From an uncultured Chlorobiaceae bacterium (GTDB taxonomy: Bacteria > Bacteroidota > Chlorobiia > Chlorobiales > Chlorobiaceae): 64,000 bases of DNA. The position numbers were made by a program, and so were the translations under genes. Positions within the stretch are counted from its first letter, which is position 1, and every line of letters starts with the position of its first letter. Below the pieces are notes generated by a model, which saw nothing but the letters and a program-made list of their open reading frames with translations, did not search any database and was not told the origin of the DNA. Positions 1 to 10,300 of the stretch are shown here, one piece after another. Location of the stretch: the NCBI GenBank assembly GCA_903824295.1, contig CAIJWE010000030.1, positions 1 to 64,000 of the forward strand, written 5' to 3'.

Positions 1-105
1 ATATTGACAAAGAGGAAATCAAAAAAATAGCCGTCTCCTGAACCGCTGTGCCGTAATCAATCATGCCGGATTGAAGATGCTTTTAGACACAAATAGCAGG
101 CTTGA

Positions 106-333
106 TTATGCACGTAATGCACTAATAAATTTCCAATCTTTTGTGTTCTCATCTTCATATTTCCAAAGCTGCCACCCGTTGCAGGATTTCCAACCCGTGA
201 TGTGTATTCCGACTTTTGACGGTGACGTATATTCGCTTCCATTACATCGCATATCTCCCTGAGGTGATGGCTCAATATACAATGCCTTAAAAGCTGCGTG
301 TATCAATGGCAGACCAGCGCTATGACGGACCAC
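106..333 (-). pseudogene. Possible RAMA-like domain C-terminal fragment (remnant)
   Basis: Reading GDMRCNGSEYTSPSKVGIHITGWKSCNGWQLWKYEDENTKDWKFISALRA resembles the YtSPSaAAkaitg.sxNGWxfW pattern of RAMA domains. The upstream part of the frame looks non-coding. Confidence 0.35.
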
Positions 334-541
334 CAGGGGCGGCAGTCGGCAGCCCGGCGGAGCCTGCCGGAGCGTGGCTGAGCGGGTTGCTCGAGATTTG
401 AATGCGTCTCTTTGGTGACAGGGTGACTTACGTTTTTACTCACTAAAGTAGCCGGACAGTCGATTGTAATCGCGGTTTTCTTCTGCAGTTACAAAGCCAC
501 GAATAGCATTTCTATAGGCTTGTTCCCGGGGTGTCTGCTTG

Positions 542-3532
542 TTAGGCGTCGGGCGTTGCGGAGCGCGCCAGCACATCATCCAGGGAGCGGGCCACAACAT
601 ACCTTGCAGGCGTCTCGCCAACACTGAGTGCCTTGAAGTGGGCCTTGCCGCACTCAATCTTTGCACTCTCTTTGTCACGCAGGTCATCGGTGAAGAGCCC
701 GCTCTTGGTCTCGACAACAAAGTATATCCGTTCTTCTCCGTCCGTTTCGACGAGTACCGCCCAGTCTGGATTATAGGTGTCGAGAGGAGTAGGAATCCTG
801 AACCATCCCGGCAACTTGGCATAGACCTTGATAGCCAGATTTTTCTCCAACTGGTCAGCAAAAGAGGCTTCAACGTCTGAGTCATAGACCACTTTTTCAT
901 AGACCGACTTTTCGACGGGGATCAGGTTCTTGAGGTAACCAGTAAGTTCTTGTTGCTCAAAAAGCTCCTGGGCGTAAAAATGTTCGTCACCAAGGCGGTG
1001 ATACTTGATGCCATCCACAACAGCCAGTTGCTTGCACCGTTTGATAGCTTCGGCAGCCAGCTCAATGAACTGTTGCGGGTTACGCTTGAAATCATCGAGT
1101 CGCCCGGAGGCCGTCAGAATACGATGAATCGTGCGGCGGGTCAGCCGTGTGCGATCCTGCAGATCCGTAAGCAGGTCAGGCAATTCAATATCGTTTTCAT
1201 CAAGCACAACCGTTGCTGCACCACTTCGTTCAGTAGCTTCAACGCCCGATTTGCCAATCACAATATCCGCCTTGTGCCACTGCATGCGTGTCTTCAAAAT
1301 TGCCGGAGCATTTTGTAATGCCTTGATGCAACTCTCCACAAGCTTTTCATTGTCGAACTCTACGCGGTAAGTTGTTTTATGCTTGATACGCTCCCAAAGC
1401 TCTTTGAACTCCGGACTGTGCAGCACTGCCTGCCGGGTGAGTACCTGTCTCCGCTCATCCGCATTCTTGATCTCCAAACGACCGGCAAGCTTTTTCAGCA
1501 CTGCGGTAATCTGATCAAGCAGTGGCTTGAATGGCTCCGGCACACGAAGAGTCCCCTCCTTGAGCACACGCTTCAGCGAATCCTGCACCTTGCCCTTGCT
1601 GTCAATATAGTTTTGCTCTTTCAGATACTCCCACAAGAGCTTCGACTGCTCGAATCCAAGAGGAATTGAGACTCCTTCGTCAGTAGTAACGGAAATCGCC
1701 GCAAACTGGTGTTCTTCGACAATCCCGAATCGAATACCGGTTTCAGCCTCAATCTCTCTCTGAAGATTTTCGGCAAACTGCTCATAACTCTCGGTTGCAA
1801 TAACCGTCAGCGTATTGACTTCAAATCCACGCAGTCGCAGGCCATGCTGATTGACGCATAACCGCAGACCACGCCCTATCGTCTGGCGGCGTTCACGCTC
1901 TGAGCCCATTTCACGCAGTGCACAAATCTGAAAGACATTGGGGTTATCCCACCCCTCCTTGAGAGCCGAATGGGAAAAGATGAATTTCAATGGAGTCTCC
2001 AGTGAGAGCAGCTTCTCTTTCTCCTTCATGATCAGGTTGTAGGCCCGTTCAGCGCTCTCCCGATTTCCCTGATTGTTCTCCTCTGTATTGGTCCAGCCAC
2101 CTTTTTTGTCGATTGAGAAATAGCCGTTATGCACCTCTTCGGGGGCATGCGTCAGGTCAACTTCACTGAACAGCGTGAGGTAATCAGGCAGCTTTGCCGC
2201 CCGGCGGTACTCCTCCTCGAAAATGCGGGCATAATCACCCTTCACGGAGTTACCGTCAGTGTCGTAAGAGCGATATTTGGCAACCTCATCAATAAAGAAG
2301 AGCGAAAGCACCTTGATGCCCTGCGGACGCAGACGCAGCTCTTTGTCGAGGTGTTCCTTAATAGTGCGGCGGATCATTTGGCGCTGAACGGCAAGAGCAT
2401 CCACATCTCCATACGCCTCGCCAGGTTTCAGGAACTGCTCACCACCGGGGAAGCGCAACTCCATAAACTCCCTGCCCTTTTCAACACGGATTTCACCGAT
2501 AGAGCAATCTGCATAGATCGCCCGGCTGGTAACCATTTCAAGATTATCGCCATCAACCACAACAGCCTCTTTTCGCCTGACACCGCTGGCCGTCAGCTTG
2601 TCGAGTTCAACAAGTGCGGAAATTCTGCCACGCTTGTTCTCGACCTTCAAGAGACGGAGATATGGCTTGTTGAAGGCATCTTCCACTGTAGCAGCAGCAA
2701 CTTCGATCTGCTTGACCAGCCCCTTATCGTGCGCATCAACCGCATCAAGACGATAAACCATCTGGTGCTTGTCCACATGCGTAGCGGAATAACGCAGGGT
2801 ACAAAGGGGGTTCATGGCATCAAGCGCAGTTTTGCCTGCACCGGAGAGACCACCATCCACACTTTGCGGTTCATCAATAATCAGAATGGGTCGCACCGCC
2901 TTGACAAGGTCAATTGGCTTTTCCCCGCCGGTCGGCTCATTGGCTCCCTTGCCGTAAATATTATTGACATCCTTTTTGTTGATGGCACCAACCGTCATCA
3001 CCATAATCTGTATTTGCGAGCTGGTAGCAAAATTACGCACCTGCCCCAGCTTTGCGGAGTCATAGAGGAAATATTCAAAAGGCACGCCAGCATAGAGCCC
3101 CTTGAAGTGCTCTTCGGTAATCTGAAGGGTTTTGTAAACCCCCTCCTTGATTGCCACTGACGGGACGACAATGACGAATTTGGTAAAACCGTACCGCTTG
3201 TTGAGTTCAAAGATGGTACGCAGATAGACGTAGGTTTTGCCCGTTCCGGTCTCCATCTCTACCGTAAAGTCACCGGAAGCAAGTATTCCGGAAGGCGGCA
3301 AACCATTGCGAAGCTGAATATCATGCAGGCTTTTGAGCAGGTCATCATCAAGCAACGTCAGCCGGTTGCCAATGCCAAGATCACTCTCCATGCCAGGAAA
3401 CTGCATATCTTTCGTCGTCGGCATGGTAACGGTAAACTCCGTGCGGCAGATCTCCTGCCCGCGAAAAAGGTCGCAGACCGCTTCAACCGCCTGTAGTTGA
3501 TAGTCAAGGTTCGGTTCAAAGTGCAGTTTCAC
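542..3532 (-). CDS. res: Type III restriction endonuclease Res subunit (DEAD/DEAH helicase + PD-(D/E)XK nuclease)
   Basis: 996 aa; Walker A METGTGKTYVYLRTIFEL, Walker B IIDEPQS, helicase motif TIGRGLRL, C-terminal NPDWAVLVETDGEERIYFVVETKSG nuclease motif. Confidence 0.93.
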   Translation of the reverse strand: MKLHFEPNLDYQLQAVEAVCDLFRGQEICRTEFTVTMPTTKDMQFPGMESDLGIGNRLTLLDDDLLKSLHDIQLRNGLPPSGILASGDFTVEMETGTGKTYVYLRTIFELNKRYGFTKFVIVVPSVAIKEGVYKTLQITEEHFKGLYAGVPFEYFLYDSAKLGQVRNFATSSQIQIMVMTVGAINKKDVNNIYGKGANEPTGGEKPIDLVKAVRPILIIDEPQSVDGGLSGAGKTALDAMNPLCTLRYSATHVDKHQMVYRLDAVDAHDKGLVKQIEVAAATVEDAFNKPYLRLLKVENKRGRISALVELDKLTASGVRRKEAVVVDGDNLEMVTSRAIYADCSIGEIRVEKGREFMELRFPGGEQFLKPGEAYGDVDALAVQRQMIRRTIKEHLDKELRLRPQGIKVLSLFFIDEVAKYRSYDTDGNSVKGDYARIFEEEYRRAAKLPDYLTLFSEVDLTHAPEEVHNGYFSIDKKGGWTNTEENNQGNRESAERAYNLIMKEKEKLLSLETPLKFIFSHSALKEGWDNPNVFQICALREMGSERERRQTIGRGLRLCVNQHGLRLRGFEVNTLTVIATESYEQFAENLQREIEAETGIRFGIVEEHQFAAISVTTDEGVSIPLGFEQSKLLWEYLKEQNYIDSKGKVQDSLKRVLKEGTLRVPEPFKPLLDQITAVLKKLAGRLEIKNADERRQVLTRQAVLHSPEFKELWERIKHKTTYRVEFDNEKLVESCIKALQNAPAILKTRMQWHKADIVIGKSGVEATERSGAATVVLDENDIELPDLLTDLQDRTRLTRRTIHRILTASGRLDDFKRNPQQFIELAAEAIKRCKQLAVVDGIKYHRLGDEHFYAQELFEQQELTGYLKNLIPVEKSVYEKVVYDSDVEASFADQLEKNLAIKVYAKLPGWFRIPTPLDTYNPDWAVLVETDGEERIYFVVETKSGLFTDDLRDKESAKIECGKAHFKALSVGETPARYVVARSLDDVLARSATPDA

Positions 3533-4578
3533 TCCTGTTCCTCCAGTGCGCGTGCGGCTTCAATTGCATCCCGTTCACGCTCGATCTCCAGACGAAGCTC
3601 TTCCTCTGTTGGCAGCACCAGACGGTAGCGGGTCGCAAACAGTTGTTCACTCTCATGCAGCACGGAGTAGCGCACAACGGATTGATCTTTGTGTTCACAC
3701 AGCAAAATACCGACAGTCGGGTTGTCGCCTTCGCCACGCTTGAGGTCGTCATACATGCGCACATACATGTCCATCTGCCCGATATCCTGATGCACAAGCT
3801 TGCCGGTCTTCAAGTCAATCAGCACAAAGCACTTGAGCAGGTAGTTGTAAAAAACAAGGTCGATATAAAAGTCCTGTGACTCGGTACTGATGCGCTGCTG
3901 ACGGGCAACAAAAGCGAAGCCCTTGCCCAGTTCGAGCAAAAAAGCTTGCAGCTTATCCATCAATGCCTGCTCCAGCTTTGACTCCAGCAATTTACCCGTG
4001 CCGGGCAGACCAAGGAACTCCAGCATCACGGGGTCACGCACAAACTCCCGGGGGCTACGAGGCAGAGCCGCGATATTGGCATCAGCCTCACTCTCTACAC
4101 TGGCCTTGTCGCTGCTGAGCAACAACCGTTCAAAGTAGAGTGTACCAATCTGACGATCCAGTGCGCGAACATTCCAGTTGTGCGTAGCGGACTCATTCAT
4201 GTACCACATTCGGGCTTCCTTGCTCGTGACTCGCAGCAGTGTCCGATAATGCGTCCAGCTTAATTCGTGACGCAGCGCGTCACACATTGGAAAAGCCTTA
4301 TAAAAGAGTCGCATATAACGCAGATTGGAGGCATCAAATCCCTTGCCAAACTCACGGGTCAACGATTCCGCCAGTCGCGGCAAGAGCTTTTTGCCATAAG
4401 CAGCACGTGCCTCGCCACCCTGCTCAAACTCAACGATATGGCGGCCAATCTCCCAGCAGGTTTGCACCTGCACCCTGTCCACGGCACGGAGTGCATGCTG
4501 TCGTCCTTGTTGAATGAGTTCCCGCAAGGCATTCAGCAATCCTGTTAATGGAGGAGTTGTCGGTATCAGATTTGCCAT
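3529..4578 (-). CDS. DUF1016 / YhcG-family PD-(D/E)XK nuclease domain protein
   Basis: 349 aa; N-terminal ...VQTCWEIGRHIVEFEQGG..., C-terminal DFYIDLVFYNYLLKCFVLIDLKTGKLVHQDIGQMDMYV typical of DUF1016. Overlaps res by 4 bp. Confidence 0.9.
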   Translation of the reverse strand: MANLIPTTPPLTGLLNALRELIQQGRQHALRAVDRVQVQTCWEIGRHIVEFEQGGEARAAYGKKLLPRLAESLTREFGKGFDASNLRYMRLFYKAFPMCDALRHELSWTHYRTLLRVTSKEARMWYMNESATHNWNVRALDRQIGTLYFERLLLSSDKASVESEADANIAALPRSPREFVRDPVMLEFLGLPGTGKLLESKLEQALMDKLQAFLLELGKGFAFVARQQRISTESQDFYIDLVFYNYLLKCFVLIDLKTGKLVHQDIGQMDMYVRMYDDLKRGEGDNPTVGILLCEHKDQSVVRYSVLHESEQLFATRYRLVLPTEEELRLEIERERDAIEAARALEEQE

Positions 4579-4580
4579 GG

Positions 4581-6556
4581 CTACAAGCTCCTGATGATTT
4601 CGAGCCCATGCTGCTGAAGAATGGCGGCAAGGTTTGTTTTTGCAACATCGTCAGCAAAGGCACTGTCGCGGAAAACAGAGGTTGTTTCTCCTGCCGGTGC
4701 AAGCTCCTTGTGCCATGCAACAATGCCTTGGGCGAGAGGCTCAACCTCATCACGGGTGATATGAGTAGCAAGGCAGACAAGCAACACACCACCGCCGACG
4801 GAGTGAACCTCTTTACCTGCAAACGTCCGTTTCTCGATAGGAACACAGAGGTCAAGGCCAAGTTTGAGGAGCAGCTCATAGAGAATATCCGCTTCACCGC
4901 GATCAGCCTTCAGATGTTCAACGGAGTTAAAGAGTGTTGTTTCGAGATCGTTGCGATCCGGTTCCCAGGTATTGATGTTGCTTGAATCAAGCTTGAAGAC
5001 GCGGAATCCAAGGTCACCGGGGAAAAGAGGATTTTCATCCTTGATTTTCCGAGCCGCACGGCGGAGGCGCTCTTTGGTGAGTTCAGCGATGTTTCGAGGC
5101 TTGGAAATTTTATCACAAAAAGTTGCAGAGTTTTTCTGCTCCTTATTCTCTGGATCAAGTGGTTCGGGTAATTGAACAAGAATATAACGTCGGGTACCTT
5201 CATCGGATTGATTTTGTTCAAGAACAGCATGCCCTGCTGTTCCAGAACCCGCAAAAAAATCAAGTATCAGATCTGAATCGCTTGTAACGGTTTGAAAAAG
5301 TTGCGCAAGAAGATAAGGTGATTTAGGAGATTGAAAAAGTTTGGCCTTCGTGCCGAAAAGAGCATTAAATACTTTTTGGCCACGTTCTGTGTAATAGGAT
5401 TTGTCGAGTAAGATTGTTTTAAGCATCCGATCTGCACCGTTGGCGTAACTCTTTCGATAAATTTTCCAACGGCCATATACCTCTTTCGCAAATAAAAAGT
5501 CACCATCTTTCTTGGCTTTGTTACTATCCCACGTCCAGCAGCCTTCAAACCCGTCATCCCATAAAGGAGTTACCTTGTGAAAACCCTCCTCTTTTTCGAG
5601 AAATACCTCACCGTCATCGTTCACATAAAAAGGATAAAATAGATTTTTTCGATTATGCTTCCCAAATTCCCGATGTGTATTGCGCAGCTCTAAAAGACGA
5701 TATTTACCTCCATCGTCTTCTTCGGGATACTCAGCTTCGATTTGATCATCTTCTTTTGCAATAGCAAAAGCCCCTTTTGGTAATGGTCTCTTACTATAAA
5801 TCAAAATATATTCGTGGTTTGTAGCAAAATATTTGTCCTGTGACCGACCTTTCGGATTGCATAACAGTGTTATTGTTGAAATAAAGCATTCTTCACCAAA
5901 AATATCGTTACATATTATTCGAAGATTTTGAAGCTCTTTTTCATCAATCTGATAAAAATCACCCCTTCATCCCGCAGCAAATTCCTCGCCAGCGTCAGCC
6001 TTGGATACATCATGTTGAGCCAGTCGGTATGAAAGCGCCCACTGGCTTCAGTGTTGCTGCTGATCTTGCGGCCACCCTCAACCTGGCCGGTGAGTTCGAG
6101 GTAGTTTTTGATGTTGTCCTGGAAGTTGTCGGGGTAGACAAAGTCCTTGCCGGTGTTGTATGGTGGATCAATGTAGATGAGCTTCACCTTGCCGGAGTAG
6201 CTCTTCTGCAACAGCTTGAGCACTTCAAGGTTATCCCCCTCAATCATCAGATTTTTTGTGGTGTCCCAATCCACACTCTCCTCCGGGCAGGGGCGCAGGG
6301 TACCGGTGGATGGGGTAAGGGCAAGCTGCCGGGCTTTACGTTTGCCGTGCCAGTTGAGGCCGTACTTCTCTTCCTGTTCTTCCACCGAGCCACCGAGCAG
6401 TTGGCGGAGCACCTCAAAATCAATCTTGCCTTCCGTAAACGCTTCAGGGAAGAGCGTTTTCAACTGCTCAATATTGCCTGCCAGAATATCGGCGGATTGG
6501 GCTTCAGGGTCATTTGCGGTTAACGGCTTGATGGTCGCCTCTTCGTATTCGGTCAT
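4581..6556 (-). pseudogene. mod: Type III R-M DNA adenine methyltransferase (Mod), interrupted by an apparent 1-nt frameshift near 5954-5958
   Basis: ORF 5915..6556 carries DPPYNTGKDF (motif IV); ORF 4581..5804 carries LDFFAGSGTAGHAVL (motif I). Adding one base in the run at 5954-5958 yields ...GVIFYQIDEKELQNLRIICNDIFGEECFISTITLLCNPKGRSQDKYFATNHEYILIYSKRP..., a continuous Mod protein. Confidence 0.88.
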
Positions 6557-7311
6557 AATTTTTGTTTTGTTGTTGCCAGTTCTGCTTCAATCCGCTTGAG
6601 TTCCAGGTTCAGCTCCACCTGCCGGGGTATCTGCCTCTCTTTTGCCGCAAGAGTGCGCAGACGGACGATTTCCTCATGCAACACTCCACACTCCCGCAAG
6701 GCATCACATCGGGTTGCGGCATACTCTGCGCTATCTGCAAGAGCGAAACTCCCCGTCACCATTGCTGCATGCAGCGCCAACACTGAGTCAAGCCAACCCT
6801 GATAGAGATCACGGAGGTTTGTGCGTGGTTGACGGCCAAGCGGCAGTGAGTTATGGAAATCGACCAGAATGAGTGAATCAACCTCGTTTTTCCATTCGAC
6901 GGAAACAATATCGCCCTCAAGCACCGTTTTGCCAGCCTCACTCTGCGACCACCGCTTGTGGACAACAGAGAGCGATAACTGTGCACCCTGCCGGGTCAAA
7001 AGCAGAACAGGATAAGGAATCGCCCGATGCACCAGTTCCACCAGCCGCTTTATTTTGGCTCCGTCACGCAAGGTAAGCAGCAAAACGGCAATTTCCAGAT
7101 ATTCATGGCTTTCGTCCCGGAACTCAGGAACCCCGACAGTTACCGGCTTGAGTGCCGCAATCCAGATCAGCTCTTCAATCCCCTCGTTGATAGAGCGTTT
7201 GTCGGCAGCAGTGGGTGCACCGTTTTCAAGCAGCAGCTTCCTGGGTACCCGCTGGTTCACCAGGCTGCTATCCGGCAGGTCAAATGCTGCGATCAGCGCT
7301 TGACTCTTCAT
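6553..7311 (-). CDS. DUF4391 domain-containing protein
   Basis: 252 aa; MKSQALIAAFDLPDSSLVNQRVPRKLLLENGAPTAADKRSINEGIEELIWIAALKPVTVGVP... resembles DUF4391. ATGA overlaps with mod and the helicase gene. Confidence 0.8.
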   Translation of the reverse strand: MKSQALIAAFDLPDSSLVNQRVPRKLLLENGAPTAADKRSINEGIEELIWIAALKPVTVGVPEFRDESHEYLEIAVLLLTLRDGAKIKRLVELVHRAIPYPVLLLTRQGAQLSLSVVHKRWSQSEAGKTVLEGDIVSVEWKNEVDSLILVDFHNSLPLGRQPRTNLRDLYQGWLDSVLALHAAMVTGSFALADSAEYAATRCDALRECGVLHEEIVRLRTLAAKERQIPRQVELNLELKRIEAELATTKQKL

Positions 7312-10300
7312 ACGGTTGCCTCCGGCAGAATAACAAGGTATGCCATCACCTCAAAATCGTTGATGCCGGCAAATTCTCCCTTCATGGCGTGCGTACCGCC
7401 GGGAGTGAAAAGGCTTGCAACAGCTCGTTCCTGATTCTTTCCAGCTACGGAGGCTACGGCTGCGGCAAGCAGGCGTTGTGCTGCAAGCATCTCTTCCCCC
7501 TGTTTTGTCGCCTTGTCGAATCGGGCACACGCACCGGCATCGGCCATATCACGACCGAGGCAGAGACGCTTGAGCCGGTCAAGAATCTGCTTCGCTTGTG
7601 TGTAGGGCAGAATCACCGATCCATCGTCACCAACATGGACGAGGTAATGAGTGCCAAGGGGATACCCGGCGTCAGGAATTCGCCGGGCCGCTTCACCCTC
7701 CGCACGCAAACAGAAAATAATGCCCGGTGCAATATCCGCCTCTGCTGTGGTGGTAACGGCAAAGCTTCCCGGCGGCAGCGTCTCCAATACTTCGGGATTG
7801 GCTTTCAGATATTGGGCAAGGTCAAGGCGAATGTCAGTCAGGGTGAGGTCAGCGATGGAGACACCGGAGGAGAGATCCTCCAGATCGATCACGGTTTCCT
7901 GAAGCTTGAGCAGTTGCTTGCGGCGATACTCCAGATCGTTCATCTGATTGCCGGATTGCTGCTCAATAAGGTTCTCCTCACCCGTAGCGGAGATGTCGAG
8001 AAGCACCATTTTGCCGCTTACCCGCTGTTCAAGATTGATATACTCCTCAAGCTCCATATTTGGCCAGAAGTTGACAAGCTGAATGCATCGGTTTGGCGAT
8101 CCGATACGGTCAATCCTGCCAAAGCGCTGGATGATGCGCACCGGGTTCCAGTGAATATCGTAGTTGATGAGCCAGTCACAGTCCTGAAGGTTTTGCCCTT
8201 CGGAGATGCAGTCCGTTGCAATAAGCAGGTCGATATTTCCTTCGTTGGAAAGTTCTTCGGGACGCTCCTTGGAACGGGGTGCAAATGCACTGAGAAGAGT
8301 GGACTGATCCTTGCGCAATCCGGATAAGGTTGTCTGATTACTTCCGGAACCGGCAATAAGAGCGCTCTCAAGGTGAAGCTCAGACTTCGCCCACGGAGCG
8401 AGCTGATCGTAAAGGTATCGGGCTGTATCAGTAAATGCTGTAAAAACGATAACCTTGCTGTTACCGGGATTGATGGGGTTCCGGTATTTGGTGGCAATAA
8501 CGTCACGCAGGGCTGCCAGTTTGGCATCTCGCTGTGCATCAACCTGGGCCGCCGCTGCGTATAGAGTTGCCAGCCTGTTGCGATCTTCAATGAGCTCCTG
8601 CTTCCATTTGATCAGATCTACATCCTGAAGCAAGACCTTGACTTTACGACCAACAAGCAGGCTTTCAAAAGCGGGATCGTCAAGGTCAACATCGGCAATA
8701 TCAATCTCCTCAAGCTCGGTCGTTTTTGACTCAATACGTGCCAGCATTGCTTCAACATCGCGGAGTTGGCGTTGAACGGTGAGCGCAAATGATGAAACGG
8801 CACTCTCCATCCGTTTGAGCATGTTGATACGAAGCAGGTGGATCAGACTCTCTTCACGGTCAGCCTGCCGGAAAAAGCCTTCGCCTCCCCGTACACGTGT
8901 ACTGTACTTACGATCGTATGCTTCCTGCTTGTGCGGCAGTACATATCGCAAAGGAGCATAAGAGGCAAGGTTCAGACGGCGAATCTCCTGATTAATCTCC
9001 CTGATGGGCCGAAACTCACCAGCCCGGTCAACGTCAGCCTGGATGTTGATTGGTTTCAGGCGGTCAGGGAAGCGTCCTGTTTCGGAGATTCCATAATATT
9101 TTTCAACATGCTTGCGGGAACGTGCGATAGTCAGAAGATCCAGCAAGGTAAAGTAATCGAAGCCAAGCATTTCAATCAGACGAACCGGGATGCGCTCCGC
9201 CTCATCAAGATCCAGCCAGCGATTGAACTGCTTTTGTGCAAGCCGGGTGGTGCTGTCGATACTGCTGATGCCGTGGGCGAGCAAAGCCGAGTCGTTGCCT
9301 TCAGTGGCAAATGCAATCTGGTTGCGCAGATCAGCCAGCCTGTTGTTGACCGGCGTTGCCGAAAGCATGAGCACCCGGGTCTTGACCCCCTCTTTGATAA
9401 TCTTGCGCATCAGATGATCGTAGCGGGTTTCCTTTCCTTTGTTGGCTGCCTTGTTTCGGAAGTTGTGCGATTCATCGATAACGACAAGATCGTAGTTTCC
9501 CCAATTGACGTGCGAAAGATCAATATCGCCGGAGAACCCGCCGTCACGGGAAAGATCGGTGTGGTTCAGGACATCATAGTTGAAGCGGTCGGGAGCAAGA
9601 AAATTCCGACGATCATTGGCTTTATAGAGCGTCCAGTTGTCACGCAACCTCTTCGGGCAAAGGACCAGCACCCGGTCGTTTCGTAGTTCGTGATATTTGA
9701 TGATGGCAAGAGCCTCAAAGGTCTTGCCCAGCCCGACACTGTCGGCAATAATGCAGCCGCCAAAGCGGTTGAGCTTGTCAAGCGCACCAATCACACCATC
9801 ACGCTGAAAGCGGTAAAGCTTCTTCCAGACCACGGTGTTGCGAATACCTGTAGCAGACTTGACGATACGCTCTTCATCAAGATCTTCGTCACGGTCGCGG
9901 AAGATGTTATACAGGATGAGCGAGTAGACGAGGTAAGGCTCTCTGTGAGAGGCGAGTGATTGTAACAGACCAATCAACTCTGTTTTGGCCTTTGGATTCT
10001 CTGCAAGGCCCGACCACTGAGCATCAAACCACTTGCTGAGCAATAACGCCTCTTCAGGCGTTTCAGAAGCCTGAATCAAATTCAAGGGGTTACCAGGTGT
10101 CAATCCAAGACCATCAGTAGTGAATGCCAGCGAACCAAGAAGCACCTGCTCGGGCACTGCATCGCCATCACGAACAACAAAAGCGCCTTGCGGCACTGCA
10201 CCGGGAGCAAGCTTCACTTCGCTTTTGCTTTGAAGCCATTGCTGCAGGCGACTTGCAATCCAACGGTTTTGCAAACGGTTACGAGCAGCACGATCGGCTT

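Noticed and set aside
2129-3160. 343-aa plus-strand ORF opposite res
   Set aside because: Shadow ORF antisense to a well-supported Res gene; no recognisable domains.
7215-9686. Large plus-strand ORFs (7215..8327, 8838..9686) opposite the helicase
   Set aside because: Antisense shadow frames of the SNF2 helicase; product sequences not protein-family-like.
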